64,000 nucleotides of DNA from Theobroma cacao (Eukaryota > Streptophyta > Magnoliopsida > Malvales > Malvaceae), in contig NC_030855.1 in assembly GCF_000208745.1 (NCBI RefSeq), forward strand, positions 21,330,889 through 21,394,888, written 5' to 3'. Under the pieces are notes generated by a model. That model did no database searches, was not told where the DNA came from, and was given only the letters and a program-made list of their open reading frames with translations. The position numbers were made by a program, and so were the translations under genes. Position 1 is the first letter of the stretch; each line of letters begins with the position of its first letter. This document shows positions 38,366 to 51,300 of the stretch, in pieces.

Positions 38366-40541
38366 TATATATATATATACAAGTTATCTTGACGCATTGA
38401 ATGCTAAAGCAAGCCAAGATAATCTAGAGAGTAGGAAGTAAATAACGATCCCCATGGGAAAAAAAACCCAAACCCACATAAAAATGATTTATTACCAAAA
38501 TTCTAGAGAAAAAAAGTCAAATTTAGGTAGATAAGTATTTTTAATTAATTTTTTATATATCATTCATCTATGTATTCATTTAATCAGTCTAATAATATTT
38601 ATTTTTAATATACTTTTCAAAAAAAATATTTATTTTTAATATTACTTTATTTAACTATTTTTAATAAAAAAAATTGAAGAGACTCACCAGTAAATTGCAT
38701 AAATAATTACGTCATATTTTATATATGAATTTGAAAATAAATTATGAAAATTATACATACAATTTATAGTCAATCTTATGAGAATATTAACCCAAGTCTT
38801 GTGCAATATTAATAAGCTGCATAGATAATTACGATACAGGTTAAGATGTGGTCCATGTACAGCCCCATTTTATTTGGCATTTCGGCTCTTAAAGAAAAAT
38901 TGTTTGCTAGAAAACTGGATTTGAACAATAATGATGATGGAACTTTATTATAGTTATTAGTAAAAATTAGGCCAATTTGAGCTGAAAATGTTAAAATAAA
39001 TGACATTGCATTTGTAACTCTAAACCCTAAACATGATGCCAAACCAGCCCTAAAACTCTAAATTGATCCCTAAAAAGGAAGGCTTTCATATCGTCGTAAA
39101 TCTTCTACCTCTTACTATAATACACACGACAATACCAAATAAAGAGAATATGGGAAAGGAAGGCTTATTTTATTATGTAATTAAATTATTGATGTTTATT
39201 CGTTTTATTCACTTAAACCACTCCACTTGCGCATGTACAAAAATTTTCTGTTTCTGAGAATATGCTCCATCTCTCTGTCCCATTAATAAAATCTTGATGA
39301 GTAGCATAATTAAAGAAAAGTAAACTTTTTTTAATTGGAAAAACTTTTTTTAATTGGAAACCTTTGTTATGCTTAAGGAAAAAAAATTCCTTTAATGATA
39401 ACCCTTTCTAATATTTAATAATAGATTAAAATATTTTCATTCCTTAAATTTTAATCGAAATATCAAATGAGTCTATTAGTTTTCGAAATGGACACTCTGT
39501 CTCAAGAGTGCAAACATTATTAACAAAAATTATGAAAAAATTAAAATGCTCTTTCTTTATTTATTAATTTAAAAAATTATTATTATATTTTTTAAAAAAA
39601 ATAGGGAGCACCAAAGGGAGGAGAGCACTGGTTGGTGCTCCCAAAGGAAAGGAGTACTAGATTGGTGCTCCCAAGGGAGGAGAGCTTCATTGCTCCCTTG
39701 ATGGGGAGCTTTTTTTTTTTTTAATTAATAAAATTATATAATAATAAATTTTAAAATTAATCAAGGATAATTTTTTTTATCTATTATCATGTCATCGAAT
39801 TGATAGAATATTAACAGTTGGACCTACGTATCTATTGAAAATTATTTTTTTGGACAGAATTTTTTTTTAAATTCATAAATTTTCATATAATTTCAATTAA
39901 TATTTTAAAAAATAGAGATATTTTACCGTTAATAATATGATATATGAAATATATTCTTATAACATGTTTAATCGGGAGAATGATTATTCTATTTTCTCTT
40001 ATTCTAATGTGAGGCCCAATTAGTTTGGTTTAAAATCCAACTTCAAAACGGTCTTTCCTAGAAATGACACTCAGGGAGAGATTGGAATAGTTAATACTGA
40101 TCCACTTAGTATTAATTATTTGGAATTTCAAGAAATAAAGTCTAAATAATTGTAAACAAAAATAATCCTGCTTATCTTGTGAAATTCTTAATCTTACCGT
40201 ATAAAAAAATTTTCTTTTTCCTCATTTTCCTCTTGTTCTCTCTCTTCCTCATCCGCCTCTCCCCCCTTCTCTCTAAGCAAACCCTAGCTCTACAATCGTT
40301 GGCTTCCTCCACAACAGTCGCCGTCCTCTCTGTCGGTCAGCACAGCCAAACTGCTTTTTGTTTTTTTGTTTTTGGTCTTCCTTTCAACGTACTATTAAAA
40401 TTGATAGCAAAAGTAATGCATAGTGTTGGGAAGGGATTCCGTAATATTAAAATTGATGTAATACATTAATTTATTATTCGATTGATGGGTTTCATATCGA
40501 TCTGAATCCTCATATCGAATTCAATGCATTTTAAAGGTTGC
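38366..40541. other. Original upstream region of GDSL copy 1, then 3' flank of copy 2
   Basis: From 38384 the sequence resumes the upstream region that belongs to the GDSL copy at 24494. The segment with catgatgccaaaccagccct (39033-39053) recurs upstream of copies 2 and 4. The frame at 40179-40469 is hydrophobic low-complexity sequence. A CT-rich stretch with AAACCCTAGCTC at 40257-40290 resembles a plant 5' leader, but no gene follows it. Confidence 0.5.
39603..39710. repeat. Short degenerate tandem repeat, about 30-bp period
   Basis: TTGGTGCTCCCAA(A/G)GG followed by AGGAGAGC-type sequence occurs at about 39632 and 39662, with shorter relatives at 39603 (inverted GGAGCACC) and 39690. The G/C content is much higher than that of the surrounding A/T-rich DNA. 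Confidence 0.55.
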
Positions 40542-42103
40542 TCAAGAATTCATAAGTTGTCGAATGTTGATTGGCGAAACGTAGTTGAGGCCACCATCTA
40601 GTGCATGCTTTGCTGTAATCAGATTAGCAGTCTCTGTTGGATGGAATGGATCCCAGAAGACATACTTGGTTCTGTCTCGACAAACTCGAGAGAAAGACTC
40701 GCATGGAACTAGACCACCATGTTGTCCAATTACTTGACAACAAGCAGATTCTGCATTTTCAAATCCTGAAACAAGAAGAAAAAAACCCAGACAGACAAGC
40801 GCATCAAAGAGTATTAGGAGATGCAAATTTCAAACATTTCCCATTTCCAGATTCCAATATCATATCAACGTCAAAGGGCAAACGTAAATTACCATATGAT
40901 TTATAGTTCTGTAATATGTCCTCTGAAATTGCGTAAAGATCTAGATAAACAAATGTTGATCCTGCAAGATTTGTTGTAAGCTCTTGGAGTAGGCTCTTCA
41001 GCCTAGTGTTATATAACTTGGCTAATTCATTCAGGAAATCAACACAACCACCTTGGGATGAATGTAAATCTTTCTCAAAAGGGATGCACCCAACGACAGG
41101 GGCATTTGTCACTGCGATCTTTCTTGCATCCAAACTGTAAAGAGTCTACAAGGTAGAATTGCAATTTTTGTTGTTAGATTTTAGCTATTATACATGTAAC
41201 ACATAGTTGAAGATAGGAGTTAGTTTGAAGAAATATTTACTGTGAGTTGGGATTGAAATTTGGAAATTAAATTATCCAAATAAACATCACGAGAAGTGGA
41301 AGCCTCCGCCGAGAAGATATCATTTGAGCCAATCACAACCAAGTAGAATGCCTGTGTAAGCAGTCCCTGAGCTGCTGGAGCACCGATTCTTGAGATGATG
41401 TCTTGCCTAGTCTTTGCGAAGTTGTTGATTTGTTGATCCATGCAAATTGGAGCACCCTAAAAAATAATGCAACGAATTCCATTAATCAAATTTTGAATAA
41501 CTACTGAGGTAAAAGGCTGTAATCACATTTTAACTCTATAAAACGGGAAATGAAATCCTTTACCAATAAATAAAAGAGGAAAGAGATAATCTTACAAAGA
41601 CTGATCCAGTGGAATTAAGAATTCCTGATCCAGAAGAAGCGTAGTTGACACCTTTCAAAATCACATCTCCGGTAGTATTCGGGTTCAGGTAAGGAGGAGT
41701 GAAATTCTTAAAGCCTATTTCCTCTTCTGCGGAAACAAAAAATTTTAAAAAATAACGAAGCTCTCAACAGCATCCTAAGTTTTTCCCATAATATATATCA
41801 TGATCTGATAATTATCTGAGGTTACTTCACAAAAGAAGAGCAAAACTTGCCTATAATGTCACCAATTGTTCTAGCGTTGGTATATCGTCCGGATGGACTT
41901 CCATTCACAAAGTCAATACCATTTGGAAACATTGGCATTGCATCTGTGTCAATGTAGTAGTTGTTGCCTACATCAACCAGAGAATCTCCAAATATAAAAG
42001 CAGCAGAAACATTTTGTGCAGAGCAGGTGCCTGGCGAGTAATGGATGGCTAAAATCTGATAAATTACATGGATGATGAAAACCCTGTTCAAATTGGTGCC
42101 CAT
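40542..42103 (-). CDS. GDSL esterase/lipase, intact (array copy 2)
   Basis: Five exons, 42103-41851, 41726-41596, 41456-41241, 41145-40893 and 40765-40542, join in frame to 358 residues, normal for plant GDSL hydrolases. Residues 1-29 are a secretion signal. The SGNH catalytic set is complete: block I FIFGDSLVDVGNN with Ser41, block II Gly117 in VNYASSGSG, block III Asn173 in IGSNDIF, and block V Asp323/His326 in DPFHPTETAN. Such enzymes are extracellular or cell-wall esterases acting on acyl lipids, cutin-like or acetylated substrates; the substrate here is unknown. Intron 1 has a GC donor (ATAG|GCAAGTTTT); the other introns are GT-AG. It is a tandem duplicate of 45461-47086 and of the pseudogene at 22863. 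The closest remembered family is the AT2G23540-like group. Confidence 0.95.
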
Positions 42104-45100
42104 TTTACCAAAAATGTACCAGAAAATCCCCTCAAGAAAACTAATTTGTAGATTGATTTGGATGTATTTGCAGAGATAAACAGTAGTCTTTTATGCTTGT
42201 AGCCATCCAGCAAACTGGGAGGTGGGAAAGGACTTATTAAAGACAGATTGTTACATTGATGCATTAAATGGTAAAGCAAGCAAAGGTACTATGGGTACTA
42301 GGAACGAAGAATGAGACAGCCGCATTAATATACCATCTCGAGTTTTCAATCTTAAAATGTGATTGATTACTAAGATTATATTAATTGATGTTAATATAAA
42401 GAGTAAGACTTAGCAGGAGTTCCTTAATTTAAATTTGACCTAATACTCGAAAAAAATTTTAAAACTAATTAAGAAAACTTAAATAAATTTTTATTTTTTT
42501 ATTGTGTTTAATCAAATTTATATACTTTTATTTTGAATCAAATAAGCTCTTATAATTAATAATTGATTAATTTTTATTAATTAAAATATTATTTGTCATT
42601 TTATATCTGCATAACACTGGTGTGGCTTTAACGAGAAAGATAAAAAATACCACATGATAATGTTATCATGTTATATTAGCATATCATGCCATCATCAACT
42701 ATGAGATTTTAGCAGACTATGTTAGTGTCACATAGTATAAAATGATAAGTGATATTTTGATTAAGTTAACTATTAATCATAAGAACTAATTTGACTCTAA
42801 ATAAAAAATATACGGACTTATTTAATTAAAAGTAAAAATATAAAAATTTGATTAAACATAATAAAAGTATAAAGATTTATTTGAATTTTTTTGAATAATT
42901 TAGAGACTTTTTAAACACTATGTTTTTAAATTTCTTATGAAAGACAATTTTAGTAAGAACTTGAAAATTAAACAATTAAATCAATAAAACATTTTAATAA
43001 ACACATCATGTATCAAAAATATTAAATAATTTCAATAAATTTTAATATTTTATTTAAATATATTTAAAAATTCATCACATTAACGTATATTTTTAATTAA
43101 TTATTGATACATTATTCATCCAACTATTAATAGACTATGTATAAATATATTCTCATTTAACAAAAACCATTAATATGGTAATTACTATAATATCACTTCT
43201 TAGGTTTCATGACATAAGTTTTCTTACCATGTCAAAGGCAAAGGCAGCTTGCATATATATTAGTATTATTTAATAACCCCGACAACAAAACTCTGTTGTG
43301 TCACATATGTCTGCCACTATTTAACAACAAGTTGCCTACACAGTGCAACTCTACAGTTTTACACATGGTCCGCAGCCAATAATACGATTTACATTGTTTT
43401 ATAGGCCATCACTTTGTTATTTTCCTAGATCTGCACCTACCACAATTTTTCTTCTATTCTAGTTATGTATTTTAAATAATTTGATTTAAAAAAAAGAACA
43501 GAAACAATAATAAAAATTTTATTCATCTTTTATATATATATATATATATATATTTTCGAGCAACTTACAATTTTCCTGTCTCAATATGCATAGACAAAAA
43601 GTCGGCTATGGCTTCACAATCTATATATACTTTTGCCACTCTAACAACAACCTAGGCTCAGGGAGAGTAGCAATAGGTGATGCCTATCACTGCTGGCATT
43701 TTGGCCCAATTGAAAAGTTATTGTGCTAGAAATTGACATTTGAACAAATTATATATGACCAAAGTTTGTGTTCACTTACATTAAAACATCAACTTGAACT
43801 TAAACTTAAAAAAAAAGCCTTAACTTATTTGACATCGCGTTTGCAATTCATACAAAAGTTTTTAAGAAACTAAAAACGGTGCTATGCCAGCTCTAACAAT
43901 CTATTGGTTTTCAAGATCCAAGGAATTATAATGGTTTGGTTGCAATTGCACAGGAAATGCCATGGTTTCACAAGATGGAATAATATAAAGTTGCTTATAA
44001 TTTGGGATCCTTGGTGACGGGAAGAATTTGTTGAATCCCAATTCTTTGCATTCATGTAATGATATTAAATATGTCTACAGTCTTGAGCAATTGATCACCG
44101 GCTCAAATAAATTGATAAATCACTTTTTACGTATTGTAACATTATAAATTTTTAATTTAAATCTAATAATTATATTGTCATCAAATAAGTCAAAGGTGAA
44201 GATTGTTGAGTTTTCAATTGACAAGAATTTAAAATTTTATTCAAAAATTCTAATTTGTGTACAACATTAAGTAGTTATACTGTTTTAAATTTTTTATTCT
44301 GCATTGAACTTTAATCTTATTATAATTTGGACTTTTTATATTGTAATAATGGATCTTTAGGCTTTAAAAGATTATTAATATTTTTAGGAACCCTAAAAAG
44401 GAAACACCTTGTATCTATTAAGTGCTAGTGGCAGAATGAGAGGTCTTTAAGTTGGTTTGAGAAACTGTTGAGAAAGATTGTATTTTACTTTAATTTATTA
44501 ATAATAAAACAATTGTTCAATATGAGAATATAGCCAAAAGTCAAACCACCATGTAAATTTTTCTGTTTTTTTTGTGTGATTGATTTTTTTTTGTATTTTA
44601 TAATTTTTCTGTTTTTTTTTTTGTGTGATCGATTTTTTTTTGAATTTTATCTTTATTATTATTATTTTGGAGAATTTACATAATAAAAATTATCTCTATC
44701 GAGTACTTGTGTGATTTTTCAATTATGAAAAAGATTCGCATGATGTTACAGCATGTTTGGTTGGGGAATGGAATAATTACTCCCCTCTATTCTCAATTTT
44801 TTTTTTTAACACTTTATTTGGTTGGAAAGAATGAGAGATAAGAGATTAACCAATATCAAGACACTATTCCAAGAGATAAGGAATAGAATAAAAATATTAA
44901 TAAACAAAAATATCCTTCATTAATTTAAAGAATTACCATACTATATAAAATACATTTTATTAACTTTTGCAATTTCTTTCCCTCTACCGAACTACCTTGC
45001 TCCTTCTCTTAGAGTGTTTGGTATAGAAAACCATCCTTCCTTAGAGTTAAAAACAAACAACAAAAGCTTCATTTGATTATTTTTGCCCACGTGTTATTCC

Positions 45101-45460
45101 ACGGAGGTGATGATTGGCGGGTATGGGTCGGATCCACAGTAGCAACATTCAAATTACAATGTTATTTTAGATTTTGAGAAATGCTTTTACTATGATTTTA
45201 TTTCTTTAACCTAAAGAAATAGTAATGAATGAATAAGGTTAGCTTGATTGACATAAATTCAAATGTTACACCAGGTAGTACATATTGTGTTAGGAAGGGA
45301 TTCCTTATCTGTTATTCTTGGAAGTCATCAATTTTTCATATTGCTTTAACATTTTATTCAGATTGTGTGAGACTCACAATGACAAGTGCTGGGTATGAGG
45401 TTAATCAATTCACCTTTAAAAAAAAAACATTTTATTCAGATTATTTGAATAGGTTGCTGA
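42104..45460. other. Upstream region of GDSL copy 2 and 3' flank of copy 3
   Basis: Proximal sequence (42110-42300) matches upstream regions of the other GDSL copies. A foldback element occupies about 42410-42930. The stretch near 43885-43930 (gctatgccagctctaacaatc) is the diverged counterpart of 39033 and 53690. A TA microsatellite lies at about 43532-43552. A MITE-like half (gcatgtttggttggggaatgg, 44752) begins a T-rich segment. No gene is seen. Confidence 0.5.
42410..42930. mobile_element. Foldback MITE
   Basis: The left arm ...tttaatcaaatttatatacttttattttgaatcaaataagctc and the right arm ...gacttatttaattaaaagtaaaaatataaaaatttgattaaa are imperfect inverted copies over about 150 bp. A short GC-richer centre carries cataacactggtgtggc. 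The same arms and centre recur at 57480-58465, so this is a repeat family. Exact ends are not resolved. Confidence 0.55.
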
Positions 45461-47086
45461 TCAAGCATTAGCAAGCTGTCGGATGTTCATGGGTGAAACA
45501 TATTGAAGGCCACCATCCAATGCATGCTTTGCTCCAATCAGATTAGCAGATTCTGTTGGATGGAATGGATCCCAAAAGACAAACTTTGTTCTGTCTGGAC
45601 AGACTCGAGATAAAGATCCGCATGGGACTAGACCACCACGCCGCCCAATTACTCGACAACAAGCAGAGTCTACACTCTCAAATCCTGGAAAAGAAGGAAA
45701 AATATGTCATCAAGGAGCAGTAAAGACTGCACATTTAAGTCATTTTCAAAATTCCAATCTTTTCATAGTGTCAAAAGAAAAATGTGAATCACCATATGAT
45801 CTATAGTTGTCCATGATATCCTCCAATATTGCAAAATTATCGACATAAACAAATGTTGATCCTGGAAGATTGGTTGTAAGCTTTTGGAGCAGGCTCTTCA
45901 ATCTAGAGTTATATAACTTGGCCAGGTCATTCACGGAGGAAACACAACTGTCGGGAGATGAACGTACATCTCTCTCAAAAGGGATGCACCCCACGGGAGG
46001 GGATCCTGTCACTATAATCTTCCTAGCATCCAAATTATAAAGAGTCTACAATGATAGTAATGCATTTTTGCAGTAAGATTTCAATTATAAGCATATATAG
46101 TTGGAATGAAATGAGAGAGTAAGCTGGAAGAGACATTACTATGAGTTGGGATTTGAATTTGGAAAGCACATCATCCAGATATTGAGTAATATCCTGCGTT
46201 GTAGAAATCTGCTGGAATAAGATATCGTTGGCGCCAATTGCGAGAAGGTAGAGTGCCTCTCTGAGCAGTATTCGACCCGCTGTTGCGCCGAGTCTTAAGA
46301 TGATGTCTTGCCTAGTTTTTGCAAAGTAACTGACTTGTTTATCCATGCAAACACGCTCACCCTACAATAATAATCCATCCCATTCATCAGTGTCATATGA
46401 AATCGATCTTCCCCATTCCTAGCTCCCTCATTCCCTTATAAGGATTTACTTGACAAATAAGTCAAAACTACTTGACCGAAGATTCACTTTAACATGTATG
46501 TATGGTAACTCCAATGTTGCGACTACTAAGGCTCGAAGGTTGTTCAAGCCTACAATCATAATCAATATCTTTAAAATGGAAAAATGAAACCCTTACTGAG
46601 AAGGAAAAATGAAGAAGGAATCTTACAAAAATTGAGCCGGTAATAGTCAAAATTCCTGCTCCAGAAGAGGCATAGTTGACACCTTTTAAAATCACATCTC
46701 CAGTTGTATTAGGAGCCAGGTAAGGAGGAGAGTAATTTTCAAAACCCAATTCCTCTTCTGCTGAAACACAAATTTTGGGAAATTAGCTGAGGCGCAACAC
46801 GGCTTATATTTACAAAGGAATTGCAAGACTTGCCTATAATGTCAGCAACTGTTCGAGCATTGGTATATCGTCCGGATGGACTCCCTTTCGCAAAGTCAAT
46901 ACCATTTGGATACCCTGGCTTTGCAATGGTGTTAATGTAGTAGTTGTTTCCTGCCTCAACCAGAGAATCTCCAAAAACAAAAACAGCGGAAACATTTGCT
47001 GCAGAGCAGATACCAGGCGACGAGAGGACTGCTAAGATCTGACACATTGAACAAATGATGATAAGCCTGTTCGAAATGGTGCCCAT
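45461..47086 (-). CDS. GDSL esterase/lipase, intact (array copy 3)
   Basis: Five exons, 47086-46834, 46757-46627, 46361-46140, 46045-45793 and 45684-45461, give 360 residues. Exon 3 is two codons longer than in the 358-aa neighbour. Residues 1-29 are a signal peptide. The catalytic residues are all present: Ser41 in FVFGDSLVEAGNN, Gly117 in VNYASSGAG, Asn173 in IGANDIL, and Asp325/His328 in DPFHPTESAN. The C-terminal GGLVPCGSLSRVC segment has the conserved cysteines. Intron 1 again has the GC donor (ATAG|GCAAGTC). The first intron splices into ...GAAGAGGAATTGGG in the same phase as in copy 2. It is predicted to be secreted; the substrate is unknown. Residue differences scattered along the whole length show that the duplication is not recent. 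Confidence 0.95.
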
Positions 47087-49139
47087 GTACCAAAAATTTG
47101 CAAGACAACCAGAAAAGCTAACTGATAAAATTGTTTGGAGGATCCGCAGATCGGTTACAACTTTATGTTAGGTGTTATGACGAACGTCCCAAGTTGAAAG
47201 GACTTAATTAACTCAAGTTCATTCGATGCTTTAAATAGTAAAGCAAGCGGAGGTAACCTAAGAAGATGGAGTATTTCAACACTGAAGATTTCAGGATTCC
47301 AATTTTTTGGGCCATATATATGATAACTAATAGTTACTTCCCCAAGTTATCATCGCTTGATATTTAATAAAAATATAAATTACAAGATCCGTACATTTTA
47401 TAATAAGTCGAACATGTCAAATTACACCGTTTTCTACATTTTTTTTTATTTTTTTCGATTAATTTTCAGAAAAATATCAATGAAATGGTGTCTTAATTTA
47501 TTAAATAAGTTGCCATATACAGCCCCCATTCTGTTTCGCATTTCGGCTCATAGATCTGCGCCTACCGATGGTTCTTGTTCATCTTTTTGGTACGTAAAAT
47601 GAATGCAAATTTCATTCAAGAAAAGCAAAGAGCTCTGAAAACCGCAAGAAAATTAATCCGCCCACACAAGGACAACCTCATGACAGGTGGTAAAGGACAA
47701 ATACAACAAAATTCGCTTCAGTAACTCAACATAGGAATCAAAATTAGTTATATATACTTTTTAAGGGTAAAATGCAAACCCCCCAATACACTTTCAAATT
47801 ACACTTTGACACCTCTTGTTTTAAAATACATTGTTTAACCCATTGTCTATTTGTTACCATTAGTCAGGTGTTTATTTACAAATAAAAAAGTTATAATTAC
47901 CTTCAAGTAATTAAAAAATAAAAAAATATAAAGAATATTATAATCTAATTTAATTAAATAATAATAATATTTTTTATTCAATGTTTGTTGACCTAAAAAA
48001 TAAAAAAAAGGACACATAAGGATGAAACAATGAAAACTTAAAAGAAAGAAATATATTATTAGTATTATTTTATTCATAATTAACAAAACTCATAATTTTG
48101 AAATGAAAAAACAAAAATCTAAAAAAAATTAAGTTAATATTCTAATTAAATTAGGTATAATTTTTAACTGTTTTCCTTATTTTTTTTATTTTCTTGTTCT
48201 TTCCCATCCTTTCTTTTTTTTGCTGGTGTCGAAAAACACAATGGTTTCTTTCTTTTTCTTCCCCTTCTTCCTGTAACTCTCCCAATTTGATCTCCCCCTG
48301 CTTCCATCTCCACGCACCACCATGGTTAGAACCTAAAATCATTATCATTAAGATACGGACCTATTAGCGATTTTATTTTAAAACTTTTGTTAAACTTTTG
48401 TTGCTATTGAGTTTTACAATCAACAAAACAGAAAAAAGAAAGCAGAGATGGAGGTGGTGATGGATACTGATGAGAAGTAACAAAGAGAGAAAGAGTGGAA
48501 AGAGAGAATTTAGAAGACAATCAAGTTAGTTAGGGAAAGGAAAATGGGTATTTTAGGATTTTAACATTTTATTAATTGTTTGATTATTGATATTGGATGG
48601 TCAAAGGGATGAAACAATTGATTTTGAAATAAGAGAGACCAAAGTATATTTTAAGAGAGTATTTAGAGAGATTTTTGTATTTTACTCTTCTTCTAGTTAG
48701 TATCCTTTAAATTCTGTGTAAATGTAGAATAAAAAATACTATTTGTTGTGTGATTACCTTTATTATAGAGAACAAATAAAAAATTGACGAGATATATCAA
48801 CACTCAATAATAAATATGGTCATGAAAACATATTAACTTTGTGAAATTCTATAATAAATATCCAATTGATAAAAAGCCCCTTTTAGATCTAATACAAGAT
48901 ACTACTTTTGCATACACATCTTTGCATTGACATTTTCTTCACAACAAAAAAAGGAGACTAACGCACCGATATGACTCCATTACTTTTTTATTAATACTTT
49001 CCATTGCCATACTTGGGAGGTTGTTTTATATATATATATATATATATAAATATATTGGGTGTACTTTTCAGAAGATATAACAACACCATTTTCATGCTTT
49101 AGTAGCTGTGGTTCTGACTGTTGAGTGGAGCGGCTGTGG
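47087..49139. other. Upstream region of GDSL copy 3, no further gene
   Basis: Proximal sequence (47095-47260) aligns with the other GDSL upstream regions. The segment gcatttcggctcatagatctgcgcctacc (47537-47566, in two parts) recurs near 38877 and 53140. A TA microsatellite lies just left of the assembly gap (49029-49049). Frames at 47357-48348 are A/T artefacts. Confidence 0.5.
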
Positions 49140-49394
49140 NNNNNNNNNNNNNNNNNNNNNNNNNNNNNNNNNNNNNNNNNNNNNNNNNNNNNNNNNNNNN
49201 NNNNNNNNNNNNNNNNNNNNNNNNNNNNNNNNNNNNNNNNNNNNNNNNNNNNNNNNNNNNNNNNNNNNNNNNNNNNNNNNNNNNNNNNNNNNNNNNNNNN
49301 NNNNNNNNNNNNNNNNNNNNNNNNNNNNNNNNNNNNNNNNNNNNNNNNNNNNNNNNNNNNNNNNNNNNNNNNNNNNNNNNNNNNNNNNNNNNNN
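49140..49394. other. Assembly gap (255 N)
   Basis: A run of N beside a TA microsatellite. The true length is unknown. Frames that translate through it are meaningless. Confidence 0.99.
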
Positions 49395-50330
49395 ATATAA
49401 TATTATTTTATTTTTTTTTTTTTATTTTTGAAAGTATTATGACTTTTCGTATTTATAAATAACGGTTGACTAAAAATAATGAATAATTCAAACAATATAT
49501 TTTGAAAAAAAAAATGAGCAAAGTATAGTTAATATATTGAAAGGGTATTTTGTAATTTACCCTACTTTGCAACCATATTAACAAACTAGGCCTAGAGTAC
49601 AACAGGGAGGTTTTAATAGATATCACTTCAAATTCTGTGCAGAAAGTGATCGGCTAGGACGCCTTCAAAGAATCAAAGTTGCCAGCCTAACACTCCATTA
49701 AATATGGTCCCGAAAGAAGGAATATGCTTAATTTCTTTCTGCCTATATACTGCTATTAGACTATATTCCTTGAGTGATTTACTCTGGGAACTATACGAAG
49801 ATCAGTATTGATGGAATCGTGTGAAAGCTGCTTAATTAGTTGTCCACGGAGAAAGATTTTATCTTTTTTGGTTTCATTTGAGTTGAATTTGGAATTTTGG
49901 ATTACACTATTGATGGCTTTTCAGTTTGTAGATGGGATCATAATTTGATTTAGTTCAAGTTCAAGTCATTCTAAATTTAACTGCAAATTATATATGTACC
50001 TAAAATAAATCAGATTTTGAACAACTCAATTGGGTCAGATCAGTTTTTGTCAGGGACGGGCTACAGGTACTTGATTCAATGGAGTCAATCCACCCCATTT
50101 AACGTTGAAAAGTTATTATTTATAAAGCATGAAAAATTTTGGTATTTTTCCTCCATTGATCCCATTAAAATTGAAAAAAAATTTAAAAGAAAAAGGGTCA
50201 AAATTAAATTTTATCTATTTTCTCGTATGAAAAAGACCAAATATATGAAAATTGGTATAGAAGCATCGCCTATCCTGGTAACTGATGTTTCGTTGGGAAC
50301 TTTAACACAAATAGGAAAGAGGAGGAAAGA
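49395..50330. other. Intergenic DNA, no gene seen
   Basis: The + frame at 50017-50334 has no recognisable domain. It may be eroded LINE sequence continuous with the next feature, but I cannot support that. Confidence 0.4.
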
Positions 50331-51005
50331 ATAGGATTTAGCTAAGAAGGAATTGGTGTCTAAGAGTTTCCTGCGTGTCCAGGATTCAAACCATGCTAAA
50401 TTGATGGCCATCGCAACTGCACTTCATGTGTTTTGCCCCTTTCCTTGGTGTAGCAGTGAGTCACTTGTAATAGAACTAGACTCTTAAGGTGCCCATCTTG
50501 TGGGTGTGCAATATCCAATGATAAGACCATGGACAACACATGAAGTGCAGGTTGGCGGAAAATTGAAGCTAGGTCGAGTTTGTCTATATCTTGAGAGAAG
50601 CGAATTTCTTCGCTGATTCGTTAGCAAAGCTCGGGGTTGAACGCGATGAAATGTTTCAAGCATGGTGGTAAAGAGGAACCTTGTAAGGTTGTTGTACGAC
50701 TGCCTTGGAAAGCTGAGTTGTCTGTCCCTTTGGTGTTGTGTTTACCGTAAGGTGTCCTAGCTGTGGTTTTGGTTGCTGCAGGGTGCTCTGTTTCAATCCT
50801 GTTTGCTGCATAGCGTCGGTTTAATCTGCTGATGTGTTACGGTGGGGTGTTTTGGTTGCTGTAAGGTGTCTTTGTTGCTGCAGGGTGCTTTGTTTAATCT
50901 ACTTCTGTACGGGGTTCTCTCTTGCTCTCTATGTTTCCGTGTAGGTTGCCATGGGTGTTTCTTTCTTGGAGCGGTGCTTCTTTTCCGTTCCTTCTCTGAT
51001 TTTTA
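50331..51005 (+). mobile_element. Eroded 3' end of a LINE (RNase H remnant and 3' UTR)
   Basis: The broken translation FLRVQDSNHAKLMAIATALH...SLVIELDS matches the N-E-A-E-L-x-A-I and I-E-x-D-S blocks of plant LINE RNase H domains. A later frame with ERSEFLR...FVSKARG matches the R-E-x-N-x-x-A-D-x-L-A-K block. Several stops and shifts separate them. The T/G-rich tail (GTTGCTGCAGGGTGCT repeats) looks like a LINE 3' UTR. At 51005-51290 the sequence looks like another LINE 3' UTR facing the other way. Confidence 0.5.
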
Positions 51006-51300
51006 CTTTTTGATCAGACTTTATTAATAATCAAGCAAATTGTAGAAATTATTCAAGAAAATAATCTTGAACAAATCCAAAAAAATGAAAACCTAAAATA
51101 GCAACCAGGAGATTAACCTGCAAGTACCAAAAGCGGCAACTTAACACAAGGAACAAAGAGATAAATATGGAGGAGGCCCCAATCACTGAAAAGGAGCTCA
51201 AGGAAAAGAAGCAAGCTTTATAAATGGAGCTTCACGATGGTCATCACGATAATGCATATTTATTACGACCAAAACTATATTATGATTGTGATTTTAGCGC

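Noticed and set aside
40179..40469. Hydrophobic 96-residue + frame next to an AAACCCTAG-like leader
   Set aside because: T-rich translation artefact, no domain, no plausible splice continuation; at most a captured leader fragment.
49108..49462. Three overlapping + strand open frames across the N run
   Set aside because: They translate undefined bases and have no real coding content.
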